This document shows positions 11,274 through 22,850 of a DNA stretch of 64,000 nucleotides, one piece after another. This DNA comes from Streptomyces sp. OR43 (GTDB lineage Bacteria; Actinomycetota; Actinomycetes; Streptomycetales; Streptomycetaceae), in assembly GCF_008042275.1 (NCBI RefSeq), contig NZ_RDBK01000043.1:3191517-3255516 (forward strand), written 5' to 3'. The first letter of the stretch is position 1. Each line of letters starts with the position of its first letter. The position numbers and the translations under genes were made by a program. The notes beneath the pieces were generated by a model. The model was not told the DNA's origin and did no database searches. It saw nothing but the letters and a program-made list of their open reading frames with translations.

Positions 11274-13160
11274 TCAGGCCAGGCTCTCCCGCCACGCCCG
11301 GTGCAGTCCGGCGAACCGGCCCGTGCCGCCGATCAGTTCGGCCGGGGCGCCGTCCTCCACGATCCGGCCGTGCTCCATCACCAGGACCCGGTCCGCGATC
11401 TCCACGGTCGACAGCCGGTGGGCGATGACCACCGCGGTGCGGCCGTGCAGCACGGTGTCCATCGCCCGCTGCACCGCCCGCTCGCCCGGGATGTCCAGGG
11501 AGCTCGTCGCCTCGTCGAGGATCAGGACCGCCGGATTGGCGAGCAGGGCGCGGGCGAACGCGACCAACTGGCGCTGACCTGCCGAGATCCGGCCACCCCG
11601 CTTGCGTACGTCCGTGTCGTATCCGTCGGGCAGACCGGCGATGAAGTCATGGGCGCCGATCGCCTTGGCGGCCTGCTCGATCTCCGCACGGGTCGCGTCC
11701 GGGCTGCCGATCGCGATGTTCTCCGCGACCGTGCCGGAGAACAGGAAGGCCTCCTGGGTCACCATCACCACCCCGCGCCGCAGCTCGGGAGTGGCGAGGT
11801 CCCGCAGATCGGTGCCGTCCAGCAGCACGCGTCCCTCGGTCGGGTCGTAGAAGCGGGCCAGCAGCTTGGCCAATGTCGACTTGCCCGCGCCCGTGGAGCC
11901 GACCACGGCGACCGTCTGGCCGGCCGGAATGGTCAGATCGAAGCGCGGCAGTACCTCACCACCCGTGCGGTAGGCGAAACGCACCCCGTCGAAGACCACC
12001 TCGCGGCCCGGATGTTCATCCACCGAGGCCGGCAGCTCCCGGGGCTCCAGGGCCTCGGGGACGGTGGGCGTCTGGGCCAGCAGCCCCGCGATCTTCTCCA
12101 GCGAAGCCGCGGCCGACTGGTAGGAGTTGAGGAACATGCTGAGCCGGTCGATCGGGTCGTAGAGCCGCCGCAGATACAGGACCATCGCGGCCAGCACCCC
12201 GAGGGCGAGGCTTCCGGACGCGACGCGGTAGGCACCCCACAGTACGATTCCGGCCACGGCGGTGTTGGCCACCAGCCGGGACCCGACGACATAGCGCGCG
12301 TTCTCCAGCATCGCGTCGCCGTTGGTGCGCCGGTGCTCGTGGTTCAGCTTCCGGAAGACCTCGTCGTTGACCGGCTCCCGGCGGAACGCCCGGACGGGCC
12401 GGATCCCGTTCATCGTCTCCGCGAACTTCACGATCACCGCCGCGATCGCCGTCGACCGCGACGCGAAGATCACCGCGGCCCGTCGCTGATAGAGCCGCAC
12501 CAGCAGATACAGCGGTACGAAGGACAGGACGGCGACGGCACCCGTGCCGAAGTCGAGCCAGAGCAGCATCAGGGAGATGGAGACGAAGGAGAGGACGACA
12601 CCGATCAGCTCCTGGAGGCCCTCGCTCAGCAGCTCCCGCAGTGACTCCACATCGGTGGTGGAACGCGAGATCAGCCGCCCCGATGTGTACCGCTCGTGGA
12701 AGTCCACGCTCAGCGCCTGCGCATGGCGGAAGATCCGGCCCCGCAGATCGAGCAGCACGTCCTGGTTGACCCGCGCGGACGCCTTGATGAAGGCGTACTG
12801 CATGGCGCCCGCACCGGCCGAGCAGAGCGCGTAGCCGAGGGCCACCGCGATCAGCGGCCCGTAGTCCTCGTCCCGGAACGCGGGCACCCCGCTGTCGATG
12901 GCGTACGCCACGAGCAACGGCCCCGCCTGCACCGCGGCCTGCTGGATCAGCAGGAACAGCGCGGCGACCACGACCCGGCCCCGCAGGGGCCGCAGCAACG
13001 ACACGAGCAGCGCGCGGGTGGCGCCGCGCGGGGTGGGCAGGTCGTCGCGGTCGAAGGGGTCCCCGGCACGCTCGGCGGGTGCCACGGCCACCGCTTCCGG
13101 CGACCCGCTCTCCTCGCTGTCGCCCGGCTCCGTGGGACGTCCGGTCGTGGTGCTCGTCAT
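11274..13160 (-). CDS. ABC exporter subunit with non-canonical signature motif
   Basis: Half-transporter of 628 residues: N-terminal membrane domain with about six helices (to about residue 330) followed by a nucleotide-binding domain. Walker A is GSTGAGKST, Walker B VLILDEATSSLD with the catalytic Glu, H-loop VIAHRLST. The signature is ISAGQRQL instead of LSGGQ. It overlaps the preceding gene by ATGA, so both halves are made together and almost certainly form a heterodimer. In such exporters (TM287/288, BmrCD type) the weak signature faces the altered Walker B of the partner to make one inactive ATP site; the partner here carries that change. Substrate unknown; lipid or drug export is usual for the family. 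Confidence 0.9.
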   Translation of the reverse strand: MTSTTTGRPTEPGDSEESGSPEAVAVAPAERAGDPFDRDDLPTPRGATRALLVSLLRPLRGRVVVAALFLLIQQAAVQAGPLLVAYAIDSGVPAFRDEDYGPLIAVALGYALCSAGAGAMQYAFIKASARVNQDVLLDLRGRIFRHAQALSVDFHERYTSGRLISRSTTDVESLRELLSEGLQELIGVVLSFVSISLMLLWLDFGTGAVAVLSFVPLYLLVRLYQRRAAVIFASRSTAIAAVIVKFAETMNGIRPVRAFRREPVNDEVFRKLNHEHRRTNGDAMLENARYVVGSRLVANTAVAGIVLWGAYRVASGSLALGVLAAMVLYLRRLYDPIDRLSMFLNSYQSAAASLEKIAGLLAQTPTVPEALEPRELPASVDEHPGREVVFDGVRFAYRTGGEVLPRFDLTIPAGQTVAVVGSTGAGKSTLAKLLARFYDPTEGRVLLDGTDLRDLATPELRRGVVMVTQEAFLFSGTVAENIAIGSPDATRAEIEQAAKAIGAHDFIAGLPDGYDTDVRKRGGRISAGQRQLVAFARALLANPAVLILDEATSSLDIPGERAVQRAMDTVLHGRTAVVIAHRLSTVEIADRVLVMEHGRIVEDGAPAELIGGTGRFAGLHRAWRESLA

Positions 13161-15043
13161 CGGGTGCTGCTCTCCTCGGCAGGGGCGTGGGGGCCCGTAA
13201 GGTCATCGGCCATCGGGTCATCGCCCATCGGGCCCGGAGGGAACGCGTCCGCGGGTTCCCCGCCGCCCGTGACGCCCGCGCCGGACATCAGCCAGGCGTA
13301 CTCGGCGTTGCTGCGCAGCAGTTCCTGATGGGTGCCGACCGCGCTGATCCGGCCGTCGGTCAGCAGCGCCACCCGGTCGGCGAGCATCACGGTGGACGGC
13401 CGGTGCGCGACCACGATCGCCGTGGTCTCCTCCAGCACACGCCGCAGCGCCGCCTCGACCAGCGTCTCCGTGTGCACGTCCAGGGCGGAGAGCGGATCGT
13501 CCAGCACCAGGAAGCGCGGCCGGCCGACGACGGCCCTGGCCAGCGCGAGACGCTGGCGCTGGCCGCCGGAGAGGCTGAGGCCCTGCTCGCCGACCTGGGT
13601 GTCGACGCCGTGCGGCAGATCGTGGACGAAGTCGGCCTGCGCGACGGACAGGGCCCGCCGCAACTCCTCCTCGCCCCCGCCGCCGGCGCCCATCAGCACG
13701 TTCTCCCCGACGCTCGCGGAGAAGAGCGTGGGCTCCTCGAACGCCACCGACACCAGCTCGCGCAACCGCTCACGCGGCATCGCGGTGATGTCCTCGCCGT
13801 CCAGCGTGATCCGCCCCGACGTGGCGTCGTGCAGCCGGGGAACGAGCGCGGTGAGCGTGGTCTTGCCGGATCCGGTGGCCCCGACCAGGGCCATCGTCTC
13901 GCCCGGCCGGATCCGCAGATCGATCCGCTTCAGGACGGGGACGGAATCCTCCTCCGCGTCCGGGTAGCGGAACCCGACGCCTTCGAAGACCATGCCTCCG
14001 GCCTCGGGCCGGTCATCACGGGCAGCGCTCCCGGACACCGAGGTGTCCTCCTCCTCCGCCACGTCCATGACCTCGAAGAACCGCTCCGTCGCCGTCGCCG
14101 ACTCCTGGCTCATCGCGAGCAGAAAGCCGATCGACTCGACCGGCCACCGCAGCGCCAGCGCCGTGGACAGGAAGGCGACCAGAGTGCCCGCCGACAGACC
14201 GCCGTCCGCGACCTGGATCGTGCCGATGACCAGCGCGGCCCCGATCGCGAGTTCGGGGATCGTCGTGATGAGCGCCCAGATGCCCGCGAGCAGCCGTGCC
14301 TTGCCGAGCTCCGTGGTGCGCAGCCGCTCGGAGAGCGCCCGGAAGGCGAGCGCCTGGCTGCGGTGCCGGCCGAAGCCCTTGATGATGCGGATGCCGAGCA
14401 CGCTCTCCTCGACCACCGTCGTCAGATCGCCGACCTGGTCCTGGGCCCTGCGCGCCACGACCGAGTACTTGGTCTCGAAGACGGAACAGATGATCACCAG
14501 CGGCACGACGGGCGCGAGCAGCACCAGACCGAGCGTCCACTCCTGGAACAGCAGGATCACGAAACCGACCAGGATCGTGGTGGTGTTGACCAGCAGAAAC
14601 GTCAGCGGAAAGACCAGGAACATCCGCAGCAGCATCAGATCCGTGGTGCCGCGCGACAGCAGCTGACCGGAGGACCACCGGTCGTGGAAGGCCACCGGAA
14701 GCCGCTGCAGATGCCGGTAGAGGTCCGCCCGCATCGACGCCTCGACACCCGCCAGCGGACGCGCCACCATCCATCGCCGCACCCCGAACAGGACCGCCTC
14801 GGCGATCCCCAGAAGCAGCAGGAACAGCGCGCCGAGCCAGACACCGCCCGGGTCCTGATGGGCGACCGGCCCGTCCACGATCCACTTCAGTACGAGTGGG
14901 ATCACCAGACCGATGCACGAGGCGACGATCGCGATCAGGGCCGCACCGGCCATACGGTTGCGGACCGGCTTCACATACGGCCACAGCCGCAGCAGGGACT
15001 GCGCGGCGGACCGGTCCTTGGGCGCTACATGTTCTTCGGGCAT
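13157..15043 (-). CDS. ABC exporter subunit with degenerate Walker B
   Basis: First gene of the exporter pair, 628 residues with fused membrane and ATPase domains. Walker A GATGSGKTT and signature LSGGQRQRL are intact, but Walker B reads FLVLDDPLSALD, with Asp where the catalytic Glu should be, and the Q-loop region reads AFEEPTLFS with Glu instead of Gln. These match the catalytically degenerate half of heterodimeric exporters, not a decayed gene. A Gly/Pro/Asp-rich tail of about 40 residues follows the ATPase domain. No clear ribosome site precedes the ATG at 15043 and an in-frame stop lies seven codons upstream, so the start is well bounded and may be leaderless. Confidence 0.9.
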   Translation of the reverse strand: MPEEHVAPKDRSAAQSLLRLWPYVKPVRNRMAGAALIAIVASCIGLVIPLVLKWIVDGPVAHQDPGGVWLGALFLLLLGIAEAVLFGVRRWMVARPLAGVEASMRADLYRHLQRLPVAFHDRWSSGQLLSRGTTDLMLLRMFLVFPLTFLLVNTTTILVGFVILLFQEWTLGLVLLAPVVPLVIICSVFETKYSVVARRAQDQVGDLTTVVEESVLGIRIIKGFGRHRSQALAFRALSERLRTTELGKARLLAGIWALITTIPELAIGAALVIGTIQVADGGLSAGTLVAFLSTALALRWPVESIGFLLAMSQESATATERFFEVMDVAEEEDTSVSGSAARDDRPEAGGMVFEGVGFRYPDAEEDSVPVLKRIDLRIRPGETMALVGATGSGKTTLTALVPRLHDATSGRITLDGEDITAMPRERLRELVSVAFEEPTLFSASVGENVLMGAGGGGEEELRRALSVAQADFVHDLPHGVDTQVGEQGLSLSGGQRQRLALARAVVGRPRFLVLDDPLSALDVHTETLVEAALRRVLEETTAIVVAHRPSTVMLADRVALLTDGRISAVGTHQELLRSNAEYAWLMSGAGVTGGGEPADAFPPGPMGDDPMADDLTGPHAPAEESSTR

Positions 15044-15220
15044 CAGGGGCGAGCCTACGGTTCACCACTGACATCGCTCACCTTTTTTTCTCCTCCGGGC
15101 CGAGGGGCGACGCCCCATGACCGAGGACGGTCGTAGTGCGGCATCAACCGATCGGAGGATGCCGGTTCGAGCGCGATGGCGGATGCCGCGCAGGGCCTCG
15201 CGCCCGCGATGCTCACAGGC

Positions 15221-16159
15221 ATGGCAATCATCGAGGTGGACGGGGTGCGCAAGGCCTACGCGGGCCGCCCCGTGGTCGACGGCGTGACCTTCTCCGTGGA
15301 CGAGGGGGAGATCTTCGGGATTCTCGGCCCCAACGGTGCGGGCAAGACCACCACCGTCGAATGCGTCGAGGGGCTACGGGTTCCCGACGCCGGTACGGTC
15401 CGGGTCGCCGGTCTCGACCCCGTCGCCGACCACGACCGCGTGACCCTCCTGCTGGGCGCGCAGCTCCAGGAGAGCGAACTCCAGCCGAAGATCACCGTGG
15501 GCGAGGCGCTGGAGCTGTACAGCGCCTTCTACCCGCACCCCGCCGACTGGCGCCCGCTCGCCGAACGGCTCGGGCTGCACACGAGACTCACCACCCGGTT
15601 CGCCCGGCTCTCCGGCGGCCAGAAGCAGCGCCTGTCCATCGCGCTGGCCCTCGTCGGCAACCCCCGGGTCGTGGTCCTCGACGAGCTCACCACCGGACTG
15701 GACCCGCGAGCGCGGCGCGACACCTGGCAACTGATCGAAGAGGTACGGGACAGCGGGGTCACGGTCCTGCTGGTCACCCACTTCATGGAGGAGGCCCAGC
15801 GCCTCTGCGACCGGATCGCGGTGATCGACCGGGGCAGACTCGCCGCCCTCGACACCCCGACCGGACTGATCGCCAGGGCCGGCAGCTCCACAGCCATCTC
15901 CTTCACGCCCTCCGAGCCGCTCCCCGACGCCGAACTGGCCGGACTGCCCGGTGCGCGCTCGTACGAGACCAGGAACGGACGGATCTCCATCAACGGCACC
16001 GACGAGACCGTCAACGCCGTCATCTCGCTGCTGGCCCGGCTCCGGATCACCGCGCGGCAGCTCCGCGTCGCCGAAGCCACCCTCGACGACGCGTTCCTCG
16101 ACCTGACCGAGCACCCCGGCCCCGCGGACGAGCGCGGACTGACAGAACAGGCAGCCTGA
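15221..16159 (+). CDS. ABC-2 transporter ATP-binding protein
   Basis: Cytoplasmic ATPase of a DrrA-type transporter, 312 residues. Walker A GPNGAGKTTT, signature LSGGQKQRL and Walker B VVVLDELTTGLDP are intact, with LVTHFMEEA as the H-loop region. The C-terminal roughly 80 residues match the extension of this subfamily. The ATG at 15221 is preferred because IEVDGVRKAY is the normal start of the domain; an in-frame ATG at 15176 would add 15 residues. It is one base from the permease gene and shares a transcript with it and probably with the two-component system that follows. Confidence 0.9.
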   Translation: MAIIEVDGVRKAYAGRPVVDGVTFSVDEGEIFGILGPNGAGKTTTVECVEGLRVPDAGTVRVAGLDPVADHDRVTLLLGAQLQESELQPKITVGEALELYSAFYPHPADWRPLAERLGLHTRLTTRFARLSGGQKQRLSIALALVGNPRVVVLDELTTGLDPRARRDTWQLIEEVRDSGVTVLLVTHFMEEAQRLCDRIAVIDRGRLAALDTPTGLIARAGSSTAISFTPSEPLPDAELAGLPGARSYETRNGRISINGTDETVNAVISLLARLRITARQLRVAEATLDDAFLDLTEHPGPADERGLTEQAA

Positions 16160-16160
16160 G

Positions 16161-16943
16161 ATGGCCACGGCGAACACCGTTTCCGCGCCCCGCACCGCCC
16201 CCTCGCACGCCTCGCTCGCGGTCGTGAGGTCCGAGGCCCGGCTCTTCCTCCGCGAGCCCGGCAGCCTGTTCTGGATCCTCGCCTTCCCGACCGTACTCAT
16301 GACGATCCTCGGCCTGATCCCGTCCTTCCGGGAGCACGACGACGCGCTCGGCGGGCGCCGCGTCATCGACCTGTACGTTCCCGTGGCCGTGCTGCTCGCC
16401 ATGATCATGGCCGGTCTGCAGGCGATGCCGCCCGTACTCACCGGCTACCGCGAACGCGGGATCCTGCGCCGCATGTCCACCACCCCCGTGCGGCCCTCCG
16501 CGGTGCTCGGCGCGCAGATCGTCCTGCACGGCGCCGCCGCGCTCGGCTCCGCCCTGCTCGTGATGGCCGTCGGCCGGATCGCCTTCGGAGTACGGCTGCC
16601 GGGACAGCCGTTCGGCTATCTGCTCGGGCTGCTGCTGGCCGTCGCCTGCGTGCTGGCGCTGGGCGCGCTGGTCTGCGCCGTCTCGCGCACCACCAAGATC
16701 GCGGCCGCCATCGGCTCGGTCGTCTTCTTCGTGACGATGTTCACCGCCGGTGTCTGGGTGCCGGTGCAGACCATGCCCGGCACACTCCGCCACATCGTCC
16801 AGGTCACCCCGTTCGGCGCGGCCTCCCAGGTGCTGGACCGCGCGGCCGCCGGCGCCTGGCCGAGCTGGGCGTACCTGGGCGTGGTGGCACTGTGGACCGT
16901 ACTGGCGGCGACGGCAGCGATCCGTACGTTCCGCTGGGAGTAG
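16161..16943 (+). CDS. ABC-2 transporter permease
   Basis: Integral membrane protein of 260 residues with about six hydrophobic segments, including one after LFLREPGSLFWIL and the conserved ABC-2 region RERGILRRMSTTPVRP. It partners the ATPase ending one base upstream. Neighbouring sensor kinase and regulator genes suggest the transporter is induced by an envelope or drug signal, as in many actinobacterial DrrAB-like modules. Substrate cannot be told from sequence. Confidence 0.9.
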   Translation: MATANTVSAPRTAPSHASLAVVRSEARLFLREPGSLFWILAFPTVLMTILGLIPSFREHDDALGGRRVIDLYVPVAVLLAMIMAGLQAMPPVLTGYRERGILRRMSTTPVRPSAVLGAQIVLHGAAALGSALLVMAVGRIAFGVRLPGQPFGYLLGLLLAVACVLALGALVCAVSRTTKIAAAIGSVVFFVTMFTAGVWVPVQTMPGTLRHIVQVTPFGAASQVLDRAAAGAWPSWAYLGVVALWTVLAATAAIRTFRWE

Positions 16944-16988
16944 GCGTTACGGGAGACTCCACCCATGAACGCGGGGGAGAGGAAGACC

Positions 16989-18239
16989 ATGACCGGTGTG
17001 ACGACGGCCGAGCAGTGGTGGGAGCGGTTCTTCCGGCACGGACCGTACGGTCTGCTCGCCCTGGCCACCGTGGTCTCCGCCGTGACCAGCGGGCTCATCA
17101 TGTCCCGCACGGACGTGTACGTTGCCGCGGTGCTGCTCCCGGCCGCGCTCGCCCTGCAGTTCCTGTGGAGCCGGATCGCGGCCGAACAGGGATCACGCGC
17201 CGCCCGGGCCTACTTCGTCGTCCGCACCCTGCTGGCCTTCGGACTGACCTGGTGCAACCCGTTCTTCTCGATCTACGCCGTACTCGGCTACTTCGACGCC
17301 GGCCGGCTGCTGCCGCCCAGGGCCATGCGGGCCGGGCTGCTGGCCATCGCCGTCATCATGGCGGGGTCGCAGTCCGGCAGCGGCCTGCCGCCCGTCACTT
17401 TCATGAACTGGGTCGTCTTCGCCATCGTGCTGGCCGTGCACGTGAGCCTCACCATGGTCTTCGCCCAGATCGGCAACCGGGAGGCCGAGCAGGCGCGTAC
17501 CCGGACCGACACCATCACCGCACTGGAGTCGGCCAACGCCCGGCTCGAACAGGCGCTGGCGGAGAACGCCGGGCTGCACGCCCAGCTCCTCGTCCAGGCA
17601 CGTGAGGCCGGGGTGGCCGACGAGCGCAGCCGGCTGGCCGCCGAGATCCACGACACCATCGCCCAGGGACTCACCGGCATCATCGCCCAGCTCCAGGCCG
17701 TGACCTCCACGGCGGAGACCGACCCCGTCCTCGCCGGCGAGCACCTCGCGCGGGCAGCCGCTCTCGCCCGGCACAGCCTCGGCGAGGCGCGCCGCTCCGT
17801 GCACAACCTCGTCCCGTCGGCGCTGGTCCACGACGACCTGCCCGGCGCCCTGGAGAAGACGGTCACCGCCTGGTCGGAACGGACCGGGGTGCGGGCCGAG
17901 TTCACCGTCACCGGCACCGCCGAGCCCCTGCACGACGAGGTCGGCGCCACCCTGCTGCGCATCACGGAGGAGGCCCTCGCCAACGCGGCCCGGCACGCGG
18001 GAGCCTCCCGGGCCGGCATCACCCTGTCGTACATGGGCGACGAGATATCGCTGGACGTACGGGACGACGGCCGCGGCTTCGACCCCGCCGCACTGCCGCC
18101 GTACCGGGGCGCCGGCGGATTCGGGCTCGGCGGCATGCGGGCGCGCGCCGAACGCATCGCGGGCACCGTCGAGGTGGAGACCGGCCCCGGCCTCGGCACC
18201 GCCGTCTGCGCCCGGGTCCCGATGGTCCGGCAGGGCTGA
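16989..18239 (+). CDS. NarL-family sensor histidine kinase
   Basis: Membrane sensor kinase, 416 residues. Several hydrophobic segments fill the first 150 residues, then a coiled coil (about 165-205), a HisKA_3 dimerisation domain with phospho-acceptor His221 in EIHDTIAQGL, and a HATPase domain with ITEEALANAARHA and DDGRGFDP. The ATG at 16989 is chosen because GGGAGAGGAA lies just before it; an ATG at 16965 would add eight residues. It follows the ABC-2 genes and precedes its response regulator by 30 bases, so the set is likely a sensing and export unit. The signal is unknown. Confidence 0.9.
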   Translation: MTGVTTAEQWWERFFRHGPYGLLALATVVSAVTSGLIMSRTDVYVAAVLLPAALALQFLWSRIAAEQGSRAARAYFVVRTLLAFGLTWCNPFFSIYAVLGYFDAGRLLPPRAMRAGLLAIAVIMAGSQSGSGLPPVTFMNWVVFAIVLAVHVSLTMVFAQIGNREAEQARTRTDTITALESANARLEQALAENAGLHAQLLVQAREAGVADERSRLAAEIHDTIAQGLTGIIAQLQAVTSTAETDPVLAGEHLARAAALARHSLGEARRSVHNLVPSALVHDDLPGALEKTVTAWSERTGVRAEFTVTGTAEPLHDEVGATLLRITEEALANAARHAGASRAGITLSYMGDEISLDVRDDGRGFDPAALPPYRGAGGFGLGGMRARAERIAGTVEVETGPGLGTAVCARVPMVRQG

Positions 18240-18269
18240 CCGCCGGCCGACGCAGTACGGTGAGCCGCT

Positions 18270-18920
18270 ATGGCTCAGGAACCCGCACGCGTCATCACGC
18301 TGATCGTCGTCGACGACCACCCCGTCGTCCGGGACGGACTGCGCGGCATGTTCGAGTCGGCCGCGGAGTTCCGGGTACTGGGTGAGGCGGCCGACGGTGT
18401 CGAGGGCGTCGACATGGCCGTCCGGCTCGACCCCGACGTCGTGCTCATGGACCTGCGGATGCCGGGCGGCGGCGGAGTCGCGGCGATCACCGAGCTGACC
18501 CGGCGCGGCGCCCGTTCCAGGGTCCTGGTCCTCACCACGTACGACACCGACTCCGACACCCTGCCCGCGATCGAGGCGGGTGCCACCGGCTATCTGCTCA
18601 AGGACGCGCCCCGCGACGAGCTCTTCACCGCCGTCCGCGCCGCCGCCGACGGGCGCACCGTCCTGTCGCCCGCCGTCGCCTCCCGGCTGATCTCACGGGT
18701 GCGCGCCCCCGTCGCGCCCGGCCACGAGGCGCTGTCCGCGCGCGAGCGCGAGGTGCTCCGGCTCGTCGCCCGGGGGACGTCGAACCGGGAGATCGCGGCC
18801 GAGCTGTTCATCAGCGAGGCGACCGTGAAGACCCACCTCACCCATGTCTTCGCCAAATTGGGCGCCAAGGACCGGGCCGCCGCGGTCGCGGTCGCGTACG
18901 AACGCGGCATCCTCGGCTGA
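18270..18920 (+). CDS. NarL/FixJ-type response regulator
   Basis: DNA-binding response regulator of 216 residues. The receiver domain has the acidic pair in IVVDDHPVVRDGL, phospho-acceptor Asp61 in VLMDLRMPGG and the LLKDAPRDEL lysine. The C-terminal LuxR-type helix-turn-helix is seen as LSAREREVLRLVARG and FISEATVKTHL. Cognate partner of the kinase immediately upstream; likely target is the ABC-2 transporter operon. Its stop is 16 bases from the stop of convergent glgX, with no hairpin between them. Confidence 0.93.
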   Translation: MAQEPARVITLIVVDDHPVVRDGLRGMFESAAEFRVLGEAADGVEGVDMAVRLDPDVVLMDLRMPGGGGVAAITELTRRGARSRVLVLTTYDTDSDTLPAIEAGATGYLLKDAPRDELFTAVRAAADGRTVLSPAVASRLISRVRAPVAPGHEALSAREREVLRLVARGTSNREIAAELFISEATVKTHLTHVFAKLGAKDRAAAVAVAYERGILG

Positions 18921-18936
18921 CCGCTCTGCGCCGCGG

Positions 18937-21204
<2,268 letters not shown>

Positions 21205-21357
21205 CTGCTCGCCTCCCGCGGCTCATGGGACCGGCACCGGAAAGGGGGTGTGCGGCGTCCCGGCCGCGGCTCCCCGAGTGTGGTCGTCCTCTCTGTTCTG
21301 CCCACGCGGGGGCCCGCACTCACGTTTCCCCCGGACCGCCCGCGTCGTTGGGGGGAC

Positions 21358-22590
21358 GTGAACCACGTAGCGAAGAAGGCAGGGGCGAGCCCGGCGACCG
21401 TGAAGGCCCGGTCGGGACTGCTCGCCGTACTGGCCGTACTGGCTGTCCTGACGGGCTGCTCGGGTACGGATTCGATCATCGGCGGGAAGTCCCGCTCGCC
21501 GCAGGAAGCCATCCGGATCACCCCGCTGGACGGGGCCGAGGACGTCGCGCCGGACACCCGGGTCGAGGTGAAGGTCCCCGACGGGCGGCTGGAGAGCGTC
21601 GAGGTGACCCGGATCGAGGACGCGCAGCAGCAGGAGGTGCGGGGCCTGATCGCCGAGGACGGGCGCTCCTGGTCCCCGCAGGGGGTGTCCGCCCGGCTCG
21701 GGCTCGCCGCCAAGTACAGCGTCGACGTGGTGGCCGTGGACGGTGCGGGGCACCGCTCGGCCCGCCACACCACCTTCACCACCCAGGTCCCCCAGCACCG
21801 CTTCATCGGGTACTTCAAACCGGAGAACCGGTCGACGGTCGGCACCGGAATGATCGTCTCCTTCGCGTTCAACCGGCCCGTCACCCGTCGCGCGGCCGTG
21901 CAGCGGGCGATCCGGGTGACGGCCGATCCGGCGGTCGAGATCGCGGGGCACTGGTTCGGCGACAAGCGGCTGGACTTCCGCCCGGCCGCCTACTGGCAGC
22001 CGGGCACCGAGGTGACCGTCGAGGTGGGGCTGCGCGATGTGGAGGGGGCGCCGGGGGTGTACGGCAGCCAGCGCAAGACGGTCCGCTTCACCGTCGGCCG
22101 GGAGCAGGTGTCCTTGGTGGACTCGGCCGCGCACACGATGGAGGTGCGCCGGGACGGGCAGCTCGTCTCGACCGTCCCGATCACCGCGGGCTCCCCGACG
22201 ACGACCACGTACAACGGCAAGATGGTGGTCAGTGAGATGCACGAGGTGACGCGGATGGACGGGCGGACCGTGGGCTTCGGCGGCGAGTACGACATCAAGG
22301 ACGTCCCGCACGCCATCCGGCTCACCGAGTCCGGCACCTTCCTGCACGGCAACTACTGGTCCGACGACGACATCTTCGGCTCGACGAACGTCAGCCACGG
22401 CTGCATCGGGCTGCGCGACGTGCAGGGCGGCAGCGGCTCCACCCCGGCCGGCTGGTTCTTCGACCGGACGCTGATCGGGGACGTCGTCGAGGTCATCAAC
22501 TCCAAGGACAAGAAGGTCGCTCCGGACAACGGCCTGGGCGGCTGGAACCTGGACTGGAAGCGCTGGAAGGAGGGTTCCGCACTCCGCTGA
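21358..22590 (+). CDS. L,D-transpeptidase lipoprotein (first paralogue)
   Basis: Predicted to form 3-3 cross-links in peptidoglycan outside the membrane. The N-terminus has a short signal with lipobox LTGC, then two Ig-like domains (about 45-220) and a YkuD catalytic domain with SHGCIGLRD, catalytic Cys at about residue 349. The protein ends with the Trp-rich tail NLDWKRW. GTG at 21358 is preferred; a GTG at 21400 would still leave a short signal. A much longer frame reaching back to 18844 is only the antisense of glgX. About half of its residues match the next gene, so the pair is a tandem duplication. Confidence 0.9.
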   Translation: MNHVAKKAGASPATVKARSGLLAVLAVLAVLTGCSGTDSIIGGKSRSPQEAIRITPLDGAEDVAPDTRVEVKVPDGRLESVEVTRIEDAQQQEVRGLIAEDGRSWSPQGVSARLGLAAKYSVDVVAVDGAGHRSARHTTFTTQVPQHRFIGYFKPENRSTVGTGMIVSFAFNRPVTRRAAVQRAIRVTADPAVEIAGHWFGDKRLDFRPAAYWQPGTEVTVEVGLRDVEGAPGVYGSQRKTVRFTVGREQVSLVDSAAHTMEVRRDGQLVSTVPITAGSPTTTTYNGKMVVSEMHEVTRMDGRTVGFGGEYDIKDVPHAIRLTESGTFLHGNYWSDDDIFGSTNVSHGCIGLRDVQGGSGSTPAGWFFDRTLIGDVVEVINSKDKKVAPDNGLGGWNLDWKRWKEGSALR

Positions 22591-22611
22591 CACCCGCGGG
22601 CGTCCCCCTCG

Positions 22612-22638
22612 ACGGCGCGGCCGCTCCGGCCGCGCCGT
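22612..22638 (+). terminator. Terminator between the two L,D-transpeptidase genes
   Basis: Perfect 11-bp stem ACGGCGCGGCC / GGCCGCGCCGT with loop GCTCC, 22 bases after the first paralogue. The second paralogue probably has its own promoter in the 210 bases that follow. Confidence 0.65.
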
Positions 22639-22850
22639 CCGGCGTACCGGCCCCGTGGCCGCGGCAGCACCTCCGACCAGGCGAAGTCCCGGGACGAGTT
22701 GGGACTGAACGGTGACATTCCGGGGGAGATCTGCCCGCAGTCGGTGTGATTATCTTTCGCTGAGCGCGCATGTGCAGCGTGCGGGGGTGGGAGCCTGCGG
22801 GCTTCCTGGGGCCTTGGCGGGGCCAGGCCGTGTGAGGGGAGACGACCACA

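Noticed and set aside
13157..15043. Decaying ABC transporter gene
   Set aside because: The altered Walker B and Q-loop are the normal pattern of heterodimeric exporters; the frame is intact.
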